The notes under the pieces: model-generated
Databases searched by the model: none
What the model was told of the DNA's origin: nothing
The model's input: the letters and a program-made list of their open reading frames with translations, nothing else
Program-made: the position numbers and the translations under genes
In this document: piece by piece, positions 9,177-17,632 of the stretch
Numbering within the stretch: position 1 is the first letter of the stretch
Layout: every line of letters starts with the position of its first letter
DNA from: Butyrivibrio sp.
GTDB taxonomy: Bacteria > Bacillota > Clostridia > Lachnospirales > Lachnospiraceae
DNA: 64,000 nt
Assembly: GCF_017433805.1 (NCBI RefSeq)
Contig: NZ_JAFRGN010000040.1
Coordinates: forward strand, 62,001 to 126,000
Direction: 5' to 3'

Positions 9177-10928
9177 TTATCTGTCACGAACCGCTTTTCC
9201 TTCTTCTATTCTGTAAACCATATCGCACTTCTCAATTGTCTGAAGTCTGTGCGCGATAATGATCAAAGTCTTTCTGCCATGAAGCTTGTTGATAGAATCC
9301 ATGATAGCAGCCTCTGTCTCATTATCAAGAGCAGATGTAGCTTCATCCAGTACTAAAACCTCAGGATCCTCGAAAAGAGCTCTTGCAATACCAATTCTCT
9401 GTCTCTGTCCACCAGAAAGTCTGATTCCTCTTTCACCGATCTGAGTATCAAGTCCCTCTGGAAGACTCTTAACAAATTCATCAAGGGAAGCTTCTCTGAG
9501 AGCCTGCCATACCTTGTTATCATCAATCTCATCATCAGCGTAGCCAAATGCCACATTCTTACGGATTGTTGAATCCACCATAAAGATAGTCTGTGGAATA
9601 TATCCGATATTCTTGAGCCATCCCTTGTAGTTACTCATTACATCTGTGCCATCAGCTGAAATCTTGCCACTCTCAGGCTTAAGAAGGCCCAAAAGCACGT
9701 CTACAATAGTAGTCTTACCTGCTCCGGAGGTTCCAACGATTCCCACTGACTTACCTACAGGAATGCTCATGCAGGCCTTGTTCAGGATATAGGAATCTGT
9801 ATTTGGATACTTGTAGCAAATATCAGTCATCTCGATATCTTTAGTCACAGGAAGCTTAGTAACTTCTGTCTTTTTCCTGTAATCTGCAACATCATAGGAA
9901 ACTGAGCCGTCATGGATCTCCTGCTGGAGATTATCTGTAACATTCATCATGAATGGCTCAAAATATGCTATAGATGTCAGGTAGTTGTTAATTCTGTTAG
10001 CACTTGGTAAAAGTCTTGTTGCTGCAGCAAGAAGGACTGTGAGCTGTGGAAGCAGTGTTGTAAGAGATGTTCCACTCATCATAACGATCAGCATATATCC
10101 GATCATTCCGGCAACAGCAATTGTTTCTATCAACAATCTAGGTGTTGAGTTATAAAGATTGTACTTCTGAACTGCATATACATAGCCAGCTCCGCAATCA
10201 GCATAACCGTTAATGAAGTAGTTTTCCTTGTTAGCGATCTTAATCTCTTTGATTCCTGTTACAGACTCATTGATCCACTTATAAAGTCCGCTGTAGAAAT
10301 CCTGATTGTCTTTTCCTGCCTTGACCATTACAGGCTTGATCACGAACTTAATAATGAGAAGTACTGTAACCAAAAGAGCTGCTATGGTGATAGTCATCAT
10401 GGCATCCATTCTCAGAAGGAAGGCTACCAGGCAGATAAATACGATAACTTCACTTGTAAGCTGTAGAATACTAAGGATCAGAGCGTACATATTGTTAACA
10501 TCAGAGGTGATACTACGCTGAATTACGCTGGTATCAGCATTCAGATAGTATTCGTATGGTCTTTGCATAAAGTTGATCATCATACGTCTTGATGTAGCAA
10601 ACTGATTAGTGTATGTAAACTTAAGCTGAACAACGTTTATCAGGAACAGAACAAGGTTCTTGATGATAAAGACAAGGATAAGACCACCCATGATCACTTC
10701 TGCAAGCTGAGTAGTTGTTGATAAGTTAAGTCCATGGTACATAGCAGAAAGATATTTGCTCTCCTCAACCTTCTGAGGGTCTACGACGATCTGCATAATA
10801 GGTGCCAGCATGGCAATTCCCAGTGATTCGAGAATACCTCCAATAAGCATCAGGAAAACAATTCCTACCATCTGTGTCTTTTGTCTTTTATCCAAAAGAA
10901 CGTTTATCTTCTTAAAAATCTTACGCAT
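9177..10928 (-). CDS. ABC transporter with fused membrane and ATPase domains, PglK/MsbA type
   Basis: The N-terminal half (to about residue 310) has six membrane helices of the exporter type. The C-terminal ATPase has Walker A GTSGAGKTT, Q-loop YIPQ, signature LSGGQRQRIGIARAL, Walker B VLVLDEATSALD and H-loop IAHR, so a homodimeric exporter is complete in one chain. The N-terminal KKINVLLDKRQKTQM resembles lipid-linked oligosaccharide flippases of the PglK kind. The start MRKIFKK (10928, GGAAGGA upstream) is preferred over a TTG at 10949. In this run it is the only obvious translocase besides GtrA, so it probably flips the completed glycan. A peptide or lipid substrate is less likely. Confidence 0.9.
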   Translation of the reverse strand: MRKIFKKINVLLDKRQKTQMVGIVFLMLIGGILESLGIAMLAPIMQIVVDPQKVEESKYLSAMYHGLNLSTTTQLAEVIMGGLILVFIIKNLVLFLINVVQLKFTYTNQFATSRRMMINFMQRPYEYYLNADTSVIQRSITSDVNNMYALILSILQLTSEVIVFICLVAFLLRMDAMMTITIAALLVTVLLIIKFVIKPVMVKAGKDNQDFYSGLYKWINESVTGIKEIKIANKENYFINGYADCGAGYVYAVQKYNLYNSTPRLLIETIAVAGMIGYMLIVMMSGTSLTTLLPQLTVLLAAATRLLPSANRINNYLTSIAYFEPFMMNVTDNLQQEIHDGSVSYDVADYRKKTEVTKLPVTKDIEMTDICYKYPNTDSYILNKACMSIPVGKSVGIVGTSGAGKTTIVDVLLGLLKPESGKISADGTDVMSNYKGWLKNIGYIPQTIFMVDSTIRKNVAFGYADDEIDDNKVWQALREASLDEFVKSLPEGLDTQIGERGIRLSGGQRQRIGIARALFEDPEVLVLDEATSALDNETEAAIMDSINKLHGRKTLIIIAHRLQTIEKCDMVYRIEEGKAVRDR

Positions 10929-10954
10929 AAATAATATATGTCCTTCCAAGTGGT

Positions 10955-12046
10955 TCAGGCCATAAGCTGTATTATGGCATCCACTATTTTTTCTGTGCCC
11001 TTTCCATCTACGATTTCCTTGGCCTTTTTACTCATTCTGGATCTGAAGCCCGGATTATCTACCGCAGCAGTTCCCCAGGTCACTATCTTCTGAACAAGTC
11101 TGTGATCATTTCTGGCATCACCGGCATATTTGCCAGCGCCGGCCTGATCAAAGCCCTTAGCAAACTCAGCCTGGCTGTCGTTCACACTAAATATTACCGT
11201 AGGAACGCCAACTGCACACAGTTCGTACAAAGTGGCTCCTCCAGCTGAAACAGCAAAATCACAACCACTCATTATAGCGGCCATGTCATCGCCAACGCCG
11301 CTGTGCAGGGTAATGGCGCTATGTCTGTCTGCTATTTCCTGTAATTGTCTCTTATAATCAGCATCAAACAATGCCCCAACAATCACGTCGCAGCCAAGTC
11401 CCTTGGTATCAAGAACCTTCCTGCATGGACTGTCTGCTTCATATATCTCAGAGAGAATATCTCCAAGGACATAATTTGAGTCTGTTCCTCCAGCAGAAAG
11501 AAATACTCTTTTAGCATGAGGATTTATAACATATTCTGTCTGTCCAAATTCTGCGCGAATAGGCGCAAACTGACCGCCCAAAAGCTTTATCTGCGCACTG
11601 TAGATATCTTCTGGCCCAGAAACATCATAATTGATTATTAAATCCACAGGATAATCGTTTTTATTGTAATCGTCAATGTATCCCGTTTTGATACTGTGAT
11701 TGCTACCTGCAAAGAGCTTATTGATCTCCTGAACGTACTCAGGGGTTACAAATGGAGAGTCCACCAAAAAGAAATCCGGAGCATCATCCTTTATTATATC
11801 TGCTATCACGGGAATATCTCCCATGGGCTCAGAATATACTGTATGAAGAATCCTGGCGTCGAAAGCAGCATCTTCCTGATCAGATAAGGTTATAAGCACA
11901 TTGGCACTGTACTCATCTGATAATATGAATTCCACATCCATACCATGACTTATCAGCTCGCTGGCAATAGTCATACAGCGTCTGATATGTCCAGTTGCTA
12001 CTTCACCATTTCCGTTGGCCTTGATCCAGATCTTTTTCTTTTCCAT
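10955..12046 (-). CDS. PseG-like nucleotide-sugar hydrolase, second copy
   Basis: PseG releases UDP from UDP-2,4-diacetamido-2,4,6-trideoxy-altropyranose before condensation by PseI. This 363-residue protein keeps the two-domain GT-B fold. The catalytic histidine motif is GHIRRC, and the C-terminal nucleotide loop AGGATLYELCAVGVP is close to canonical. The N-terminal IRADAS-like strand is changed to IKANGNGEVATG. It is thus diverged in the opposite half to the other PseG in the run (13778-14878). It may hydrolyse a different UDP sugar or act as a transferase. AGAGGA precedes the ATG. PseF is immediately upstream in the transcript. Confidence 0.72.
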   Translation of the reverse strand: MEKKKIWIKANGNGEVATGHIRRCMTIASELISHGMDVEFILSDEYSANVLITLSDQEDAAFDARILHTVYSEPMGDIPVIADIIKDDAPDFFLVDSPFVTPEYVQEINKLFAGSNHSIKTGYIDDYNKNDYPVDLIINYDVSGPEDIYSAQIKLLGGQFAPIRAEFGQTEYVINPHAKRVFLSAGGTDSNYVLGDILSEIYEADSPCRKVLDTKGLGCDVIVGALFDADYKRQLQEIADRHSAITLHSGVGDDMAAIMSGCDFAVSAGGATLYELCAVGVPTVIFSVNDSQAEFAKGFDQAGAGKYAGDARNDHRLVQKIVTWGTAAVDNPGFRSRMSKKAKEIVDGKGTEKIVDAIIQLMA

Positions 12047-12060
12047 TTGTCATCCTCTTA

Positions 12061-12747
12061 TCAAGAATACATCAGGTTATACTTAAGTTCCGCAAGTTTC
12101 CAATCTACTTCGTTATCTATATCCTGAACTTCCAGTTCTGAAAGTTCAAGCGGTATTATGCTGCCCATCAGAAGGCTGTTGGTACGAAGAAAGCTCTCTG
12201 TTCTGGTAACATAGAACTGTCCGGCATCGTGATAATGTGGTGTCAGATCCTGAGATCTTGCTGTAAGATTCTCCGGCTGTCTGAACACAAGCCTTCCATC
12301 CTGTATTTCCATTGCTCTCTGTGGAGGATAAGAAAATCTAACCACAGGAATAAGAGAGTCGGCATCAGAGCTTTCAAGGTCTTCTACAGCTTTTTTTAAT
12401 TTCTCGGATGTAATAAAAGGGGCTGTAGGATAAATGCAGGTAATGATGTCAAACTTCTGACCGCGTTTTTCGTACTCGCTTATAACTTCATTTATAACAT
12501 CGGATGTTGTGGCGAAGTCATTAGATGTCTTTTCGCTTCTAAGAAATGGCACCTGTGCTCCATAGGATCTTGATATTTCTGCAATTTCCTCATCATCGGT
12601 AGATACCATTACTTCATCAAATACTCCGGAACCAAGAGCTGCCTCAATGGAATAAGCTATTATTGGCTTACCATTAAAGTCTTTGATATTTTTCCTTGGT
12701 ATTCTCTTACTGCCGCCTCTGGCAGTAATAAGTGCTAATGCTTTCAT
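12061..12747 (-). CDS. pseF: Pseudaminic acid cytidylyltransferase (PseF)
   Basis: A 228-residue CMP-sugar synthetase that activates a nonulosonic acid with CTP. The CTP-binding N-terminus ITARGGSKRIPRKNIKDF is typical, followed by STDDEEIAE, YPTAPF and DIDNEVDWKLAELKY near the C-terminus, where the metal-binding DxD-type residues lie. Length and the HDAGQFY motif fit PseF more than NeuA, which is often longer. It overlaps the preceding GT2 gene by four bases (ATGA), showing translational coupling. The PseI, PseG and PseH genes upstream in the transcript support the assignment. Confidence 0.88.
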   Translation of the reverse strand: MKALALITARGGSKRIPRKNIKDFNGKPIIAYSIEAALGSGVFDEVMVSTDDEEIAEISRSYGAQVPFLRSEKTSNDFATTSDVINEVISEYEKRGQKFDIITCIYPTAPFITSEKLKKAVEDLESSDADSLIPVVRFSYPPQRAMEIQDGRLVFRQPENLTARSQDLTPHYHDAGQFYVTRTESFLRTNSLLMGSIIPLELSELEVQDIDNEVDWKLAELKYNLMYS

Positions 12748-13781
12748 TTCTTGTTTCCAAACCTCTTTCTCAAACCTCTATAACCCCATAGGAGCCTGTA
12801 ATATACATAAAACAGCACTGCAGAGCTGCAGGCCATATTTATAAGCTTCTTTTCCTCAGGATTAACCCTGTCTATATAATAGCTGTTCTTGGTAAAATCA
12901 GGAAATGTCTCAAGCATTTCTCTTGTGAGCTTCCTGACAAAAGATATCCTGGCCGGCTTAACACAAGGCATATATGTAAAAAGAGTATTCACATAAAACA
13001 GCTGTGTGAAGATAAACTCTATCTCCGACCTGAACTCATTGAAAAATCCAAGTCTTCTGGCCTCGCTCAGCATTATTCGTCCCGCTTCCATCCTGTCCTG
13101 GCACATCCTCTCGGAAAAAGAGTGAACCGTGGAGCTGCCATGCTGGTAGTAGTAATACCACGGCTTTTCAATGTACTCATAATGACTTGCAGTAAGCAGA
13201 TAAGAATTGCTCATTGCGTTGTCTTCGTAAAAGATGTTCTCTGGGAAAAATAGCTTATTCTCTAAAATAGTGGCTCTCTTATAAATCTTAACTACAAGTC
13301 TTCCGCCGTCCAAAATAAGCTGCTTTTTCCTGTCGTGGTCAAGTGGACCAGACAAAGAAGCATTTCCATTTTTCTCTATTTCATCAGAGACCTGATAGGT
13401 GTGCTCTGTGACAAGTGTAAGATCACAGCCCACCATATCTGCACCCGTATGATCTGCCTTTTCCAGCATAAGTCTGTACATGTCAGGATCAATCCAGTCA
13501 TCTGCATCAATAAAGCCAATCCAGTCACCCTGAGCTTCGCGGATTCCTATATTCTTGGCTCCGCCCTGATGCTTGTTAACTTCACTGTGGATAGCCCTGA
13601 CTATACCAGGAAATCGCTTCTCATAATCCTTTAGTATTTCAAGCGAGTTATCTGTAGAGCAATCATCAACTGCAATGATCTCAAAATCTTCCAGATTCTG
13701 CGAAGTAAGGGAATCCATGCAGAACTGCAATTTATTGTCCTTGGACATATTATATACAGGAACAATTATACTTAGTTTCAT
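12744..13781 (-). CDS. Family 2 glycosyltransferase
   Basis: A soluble GT-A transferase: IIVPVYNMS at the start, VDDCSTDNS for the nucleotide, and the DxD region GFIDADDWIDPDMY. The C-terminal 150 residues carry YHYE-like aromatic patches (PWYYYYQHG) common in surface polysaccharide GT2 enzymes. It is coupled by four-base overlaps to the pseG gene upstream and pseF downstream. This placement inside the nonulosonate genes makes it a likely transferase for a sugar next to the nonulosonate residue. Donor and acceptor cannot be read from the sequence. Confidence 0.87.
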   Translation of the reverse strand: MKLSIIVPVYNMSKDNKLQFCMDSLTSQNLEDFEIIAVDDCSTDNSLEILKDYEKRFPGIVRAIHSEVNKHQGGAKNIGIREAQGDWIGFIDADDWIDPDMYRLMLEKADHTGADMVGCDLTLVTEHTYQVSDEIEKNGNASLSGPLDHDRKKQLILDGGRLVVKIYKRATILENKLFFPENIFYEDNAMSNSYLLTASHYEYIEKPWYYYYQHGSSTVHSFSERMCQDRMEAGRIMLSEARRLGFFNEFRSEIEFIFTQLFYVNTLFTYMPCVKPARISFVRKLTREMLETFPDFTKNSYYIDRVNPEEKKLINMACSSAVLFYVYYRLLWGYRGLRKRFGNKK

Positions 13782-14878
13782 AAATCCCCCATGAGCGCCC
13801 TAGCTATACGAATAGCGCCTTTTCCGTCGGTAATTCTCTTAAGACTAGCTGACAGCTTATCAAGCTGCGAAGTATCTGACAGCCTTTCGATAAGCGCTTT
13901 CTCTACATTATCAATAGCAAATGTTTTCTTTGTGTCACTCTCAGAAACATCACCTGCAAAGGTCATTCCCTCAGAATTTCCCCAGTACTGAACATTGAAC
14001 TTCTGATTGTCAGCCACCTGATAAAAGATTGTAGGAAGTCCACAGGCAGCGCACTCTGTCAGCATAGTTCCCGCTGCCATAACAGCCAGATCGCATCTGT
14101 TCATAAGATATGCCATATTCTGAACTGCTCTGTGTATCACTATACTGTCATGCCCTTGTGCCTTCCTGATAATGGCATCAGCATTTTCAACAAATCCACC
14201 TATTACAACATGCCAGATTGCTTTATCCTCAAGCTCTCCGGAAATAATTCTATCTATGAGTGGCATCAGCATACCACACATGTCTGCTCCACCAGTTGCT
14301 ATCAGCACGTGTCTTTTATCTTTTCTGGCAAAAGAATCTACTATGTCTTTATCTACTTCTGAATCAGGAGTTTCTTTGTAGAACTGTTCCCTGAGTGGTG
14401 CATATTGAAGGCCAAGATATAAGACAGTTTTCTCATCATTATATCCAGTCATATCCTTGTAGCCTTCGGTATAGTCCATATTCAAAGAATAACCGCTGTA
14501 ATTTATAAGCATATTTACAGGGTAAGCTTCCTTGTTAAGGTCATCCAGATAAGCCACTTTACATATTTCTCTTAGTTTCTCAAAATATGTCCTGGTCACA
14601 CTGTAAGAATCCACAAGCAACGTCTTAATAGCTCTTTCCCTGAGCTCTTTGGTCAGAATATCCAGTTCGCCTTCCATATTCTGCCAATCGGTACCAAGTA
14701 CAACAACCTGGAATTCGTTTTCAGAAGTACTACTCTCAAAAAGTCTGAGGGACTCCTGATCTGCCAGGAAGAAAGTCACTTCCTCCCCTAGTTCTTTGGC
14801 AGCCTTGGCTATACTGATACACCTCATTACATGACCAGTTGCTATTATGCTGTTGGCGTCTGCTCTGATTCCAATCAT
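13778..14878 (-). CDS. pseG: UDP-2,4-diacetamido-2,4,6-trideoxy-altropyranose hydrolase (PseG)
   Basis: The N-terminus is canonical for PseG: IRADANSIIATGHVMRC, which includes the catalytic histidine, and the length is 366 residues. YLDDLNKEAYPVNMLINY and LYLGLQYAPLREQF also fit. The C-terminal nucleotide loop is unusual, VMAAGTMLTECAACGLP, where family members usually have AGG(S/T)TLYEL. It directly follows pseI in the transcript, so I take it as the working hydrolase, with the copy at 10955-12046 as the variant; the reverse is possible. It overlaps the next gene by four bases. Confidence 0.82.
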   Translation of the reverse strand: MIGIRADANSIIATGHVMRCISIAKAAKELGEEVTFFLADQESLRLFESSTSENEFQVVVLGTDWQNMEGELDILTKELRERAIKTLLVDSYSVTRTYFEKLREICKVAYLDDLNKEAYPVNMLINYSGYSLNMDYTEGYKDMTGYNDEKTVLYLGLQYAPLREQFYKETPDSEVDKDIVDSFARKDKRHVLIATGGADMCGMLMPLIDRIISGELEDKAIWHVVIGGFVENADAIIRKAQGHDSIVIHRAVQNMAYLMNRCDLAVMAAGTMLTECAACGLPTIFYQVADNQKFNVQYWGNSEGMTFAGDVSESDTKKTFAIDNVEKALIERLSDTSQLDKLSASLKRITDGKGAIRIARALMGDL

Positions 14879-14886
14879 ATCTCTAG

Positions 14887-15942
14887 TTATTTAATAAGAT
14901 CCCAGCTAAGTGGTGTTCCTTTCTCAATATCATTTACAGCAGTCATTCCAAGTACTTCTTCATAGTGCTTGGTGTGCATGCCATTTCCAGGTCTGATAGA
15001 TCTGACATTCTCAGGAGTAAGCTTTTCTCCTGCCTTGATATCTTTTACTACAAACAAGGATCTGCTAAGTCTTCTCTCAGAAGCCTGCTTATCAGATATA
15101 GCGTACTCTTTCTGTCCAAGAGCCTGCTCCATTATTCTTACATTTCGAACCATCTCAGCAAATTCAGCTGGTTCCATAGAAAATGCATCATCAACACCTC
15201 CAGCAGAACGGTCAAGTGTAAGGTGCTTCTCGATCATCTTTCCACCAAGGACTATGCTTCCTGTTGCTACAACGCTTCCAGGAGTATGGTCTGACAAGCC
15301 TACTATACACTCATATTTCTCTGCAAGGTCCTCCATCATCCTGAGGTTGACCATATCATAAGGTGTAGGATATGCACTTACACACTTAAGGAGAATGATG
15401 TCATTATTTCCTTCTTCCTTGCAGGTATCAAGCGCGAGCCTGATATCTTCTTCATAAGCTATTCCTGTTGCAAAAATAATAGGCTTGTGGAGACTGGCTA
15501 CCTTCCTGATAAGAGGAATATCATTTATCTCAAAGCTTGCGATCTTGTATGCAGGGACATTGAGATTTTCCAGATAATCTACTGCTGTGAAATCAAAAGG
15601 TGAAGAGAAGCATTCAAGGCCAAGCTTATTAGCTTCTTCTATGAGGCCAGCATGCCACTCCCATGGTGTATAGGCTTCCTTGTAGAGGTCATGAAGTGTT
15701 CTGCCCTCCCAAAGGCTTCCCTCTGATGTCATAAACCATGGTTTGTCACAATCAATCGTTATTGTATCAGCGGTGTAAGTCTGCAGCTTAACAGCATCTG
15801 CTCCTGCTTCTGCAGCAGCATGAATGATCTCCACTGCTCTGTTATAATCGCCGTTATGGTTACCAGAAAGCTCTGCAACAATCATGGTCTTCTGGTCTTT
15901 TCCAACGTATTTATTTCCAATCTTGATCTTGTCGTTAAACAT
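14887..15942 (-). CDS. pseI: Pseudaminic acid synthase (PseI)
   Basis: A NeuB-family enzyme that condenses the 2,4-diacetamido hexose with phosphoenolpyruvate to give pseudaminic acid. The barrel (about residues 20-265) shows VAELSGNHNGD, AVKLQTYTADTITID, LYKEAYTPWEWH and GLSDHTPG. The C-terminal SAF/antifreeze-like domain (about 285-350) shows RSLFVVKDIKAGE and ENVRSIRPGNGM. The LYxxAxTPW pattern favours PseI over NeuB and LegI. The start overlaps the preceding stop as TAATG, with GGAGTGAG upstream. It sits between the pseH-like and pseG genes. Confidence 0.92.
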   Translation of the reverse strand: MFNDKIKIGNKYVGKDQKTMIVAELSGNHNGDYNRAVEIIHAAAEAGADAVKLQTYTADTITIDCDKPWFMTSEGSLWEGRTLHDLYKEAYTPWEWHAGLIEEANKLGLECFSSPFDFTAVDYLENLNVPAYKIASFEINDIPLIRKVASLHKPIIFATGIAYEEDIRLALDTCKEEGNNDIILLKCVSAYPTPYDMVNLRMMEDLAEKYECIVGLSDHTPGSVVATGSIVLGGKMIEKHLTLDRSAGGVDDAFSMEPAEFAEMVRNVRIMEQALGQKEYAISDKQASERRLSRSLFVVKDIKAGEKLTPENVRSIRPGNGMHTKHYEEVLGMTAVNDIEKGTPLSWDLIK

Positions 15943-16406
15943 TACTCACTCCACAAATTCTTAATATAACATCTGATATCACCAGCGATCAGCTTGGTGT
16001 ATCCGTTTTCTTCAAAGCATCTGGCTGATGCTACATTGTCCTCATTCACAAAACCCACAAGACTCTGAATTCTGTTGTCAGTTACTGCAGTCTCTAATTC
16101 AGGAACATTGTCTATGAGCTTTATTATTTCCTTGCCTAGTCCCTTTCCCCTGGCTGCAGGCGCTATCATATAGCTAATCTCAGCAATCTTGTCTGTAATA
16201 TCCAACCTGATACTGCCTAAAGAGCCAGTTTCATCCTCAAGGATATACATGAGACAGTTATTATCATCCAGTTTTCTTTTGAACCATTTCAGATGATTTT
16301 CCTCTGATATCTCTTCCTGCGTAAACGAATTCTTCCTTGTGGTCTCATCATTACGCCATGTAAGCACATCGAGAGCATCATCCATCGTAGCGCGCCTAAG
16401 CTGCAT
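15942..16406 (-). CDS. pseH: PseH-like GNAT acetyltransferase
   Basis: A 154-residue GNAT. It begins with LRRATMDDALDVLTWRND, a start seen in PseH, has the acetyl-CoA loop AARGKGLGKEI, and ends with the NVASARCFEENGY strand-helix. In the pathway PseH acetylates the 4-amino group of UDP-4-amino-4,6-dideoxy-AltNAc. The position between the GT52 gene and pseI agrees. AGGAG precedes ATG at 16406. By sequence alone, a generic sugar acetyltransferase cannot be excluded. Confidence 0.78.
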   Translation of the reverse strand: MQLRRATMDDALDVLTWRNDETTRKNSFTQEEISEENHLKWFKRKLDDNNCLMYILEDETGSLGSIRLDITDKIAEISYMIAPAARGKGLGKEIIKLIDNVPELETAVTDNRIQSLVGFVNEDNVASARCFEENGYTKLIAGDIRCYIKNLWSE

Positions 16407-16422
16407 ATTTACTCCTTAATAC

Positions 16423-17556
16423 TCACTTGTCTAAAAGCTCTGTCTTCCTGTGAATGCTAGGATCCTCATACTTATCAAGGAAATCCAGTCCCAGGTAAAC
16501 AATCTCTTCAGCAAAATACACATTATCAACCTGTGTGATGACTGATACAAGCTTATCTACCTTAAATCCTGTAATATCCCCCAAAACTTCCATCGGGAAT
16601 CTGTCCTTGACAACCACAACTCCGGGGAACTCCTTCTCGTAATCCAGAAGATCTCTTGGATGTGGCTTGATGATAACCCTGTAATTGTCCTTGTAATCGT
16701 TAACTATATCTGCAAACATCTGCCTTCTGACATCAAGCTCGCACAGAGGCTCAGTTAATATCATAACATTTGGTTTGTTTGCATCAGCTTCACTCTTATC
16801 AAGGAGCTGGCTTACTAATCTGTCAGGATCAGTTAGGAATATCTCTACCAGAACTCTGTGATCATCTACTGTCAGCTGGCTATTCATTCCTTCTCTTGGT
16901 ATCTCTACAACATTTGGAGGAAGACTATGGTTGGCCTTTATGTCATTTACTTCATAGTCAAGACAGTACTTGCTGTAGCCACTCTCGATGAAAATAAGTC
17001 CCATACCGGCCATAGCCTTTTTAAGTGGCCATGCACCCTTGTTGGCATTCCTGGCCTGATCATCCAAAAGTCCTGAATTAAGGCCATCTTCTACGGCATG
17101 ATAATGTATTTTTTTGTAGTTAAGATAATATCCGATAGGATCAGAATCGCAGAAAACATATACATCGCTGTATTTTGAAATATCTGTTGGTATGTAATCC
17201 TCCTGAAGCTTACCAAGGAGCTTAGTATATTTAATTCTCTGCATCAAATTAAGGACGATGTTTCCTCTATCCCTGTGATATTTCATCACTTCCTCTGAGG
17301 TAACATCTTCCTGTTCATCGTAAGTATAGATATTCTCAAATACACCAGACTTAGAAAGCCTATCTTCAAGACTCTCAAAGTTATTGGACATTGTGCTGAG
17401 AATAATATCAGCACTTCCGTTGCTCTCACGTCTTCTGATCAGCTCTTTTACCACTGAAATATAGACGTGATAATAAGTGTGGCAAATATATACTCGCCTG
17501 TTAGTTTTATCCCTTTTCATGCCCTTTATTATATAATCAAACGCTGTCATTGTCAT
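16423..17556 (-). CDS. GT52-like (Lst-type) glycosyltransferase, candidate nonulosonate transferase
   Basis: 377 residues. VYICHTYYHVYISV at the N-terminus, the central HAVEDGLNSG and the C-terminal VIIKPHPRDLLDYEKEF are the pattern of family 52, which contains bacterial CMP-sialic acid transferases. The neighbours make a CMP-nonulosonate, so transfer of that sugar to the glycan is the natural inference. It is the first gene of the minus-strand run and divergent from pseA. Two starts are possible: ATG at 17556, or ATG at 17520 (MKRDKTN, with AAAGGG very close); the family motif begins about 20 residues after the first. Confidence 0.75.
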   Translation of the reverse strand: MTMTAFDYIIKGMKRDKTNRRVYICHTYYHVYISVVKELIRRRESNGSADIILSTMSNNFESLEDRLSKSGVFENIYTYDEQEDVTSEEVMKYHRDRGNIVLNLMQRIKYTKLLGKLQEDYIPTDISKYSDVYVFCDSDPIGYYLNYKKIHYHAVEDGLNSGLLDDQARNANKGAWPLKKAMAGMGLIFIESGYSKYCLDYEVNDIKANHSLPPNVVEIPREGMNSQLTVDDHRVLVEIFLTDPDRLVSQLLDKSEADANKPNVMILTEPLCELDVRRQMFADIVNDYKDNYRVIIKPHPRDLLDYEKEFPGVVVVKDRFPMEVLGDITGFKVDKLVSVITQVDNVYFAEEIVYLGLDFLDKYEDPSIHRKTELLDK

Positions 17557-17560
17557 CCAC

Positions 17561-17593
17561 TTGCCTTACCTTATTATTTAGTAGTATACTAAA
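17561..17593 (+). promoter_or_regulatory. pseA promoter with palindrome in the divergent intergenic region
   Basis: TTGCCT (17561-17566) and TATACT (17585-17590) are separated by 18 bases and sit properly for pseA. The -10 lies inside a perfect inverted repeat, TTTAGTA-GTA-TACTAAA (17577-17593). The same palindrome gives a TATACT on the other strand facing the GT52 operon. A regulator binding here could govern both directions; that is inference. Confidence 0.5.
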
Positions 17594-17632
17594 TCGATTT
17601 ATTTTTTACCGTATATAAAGGAGAAAACGCAC

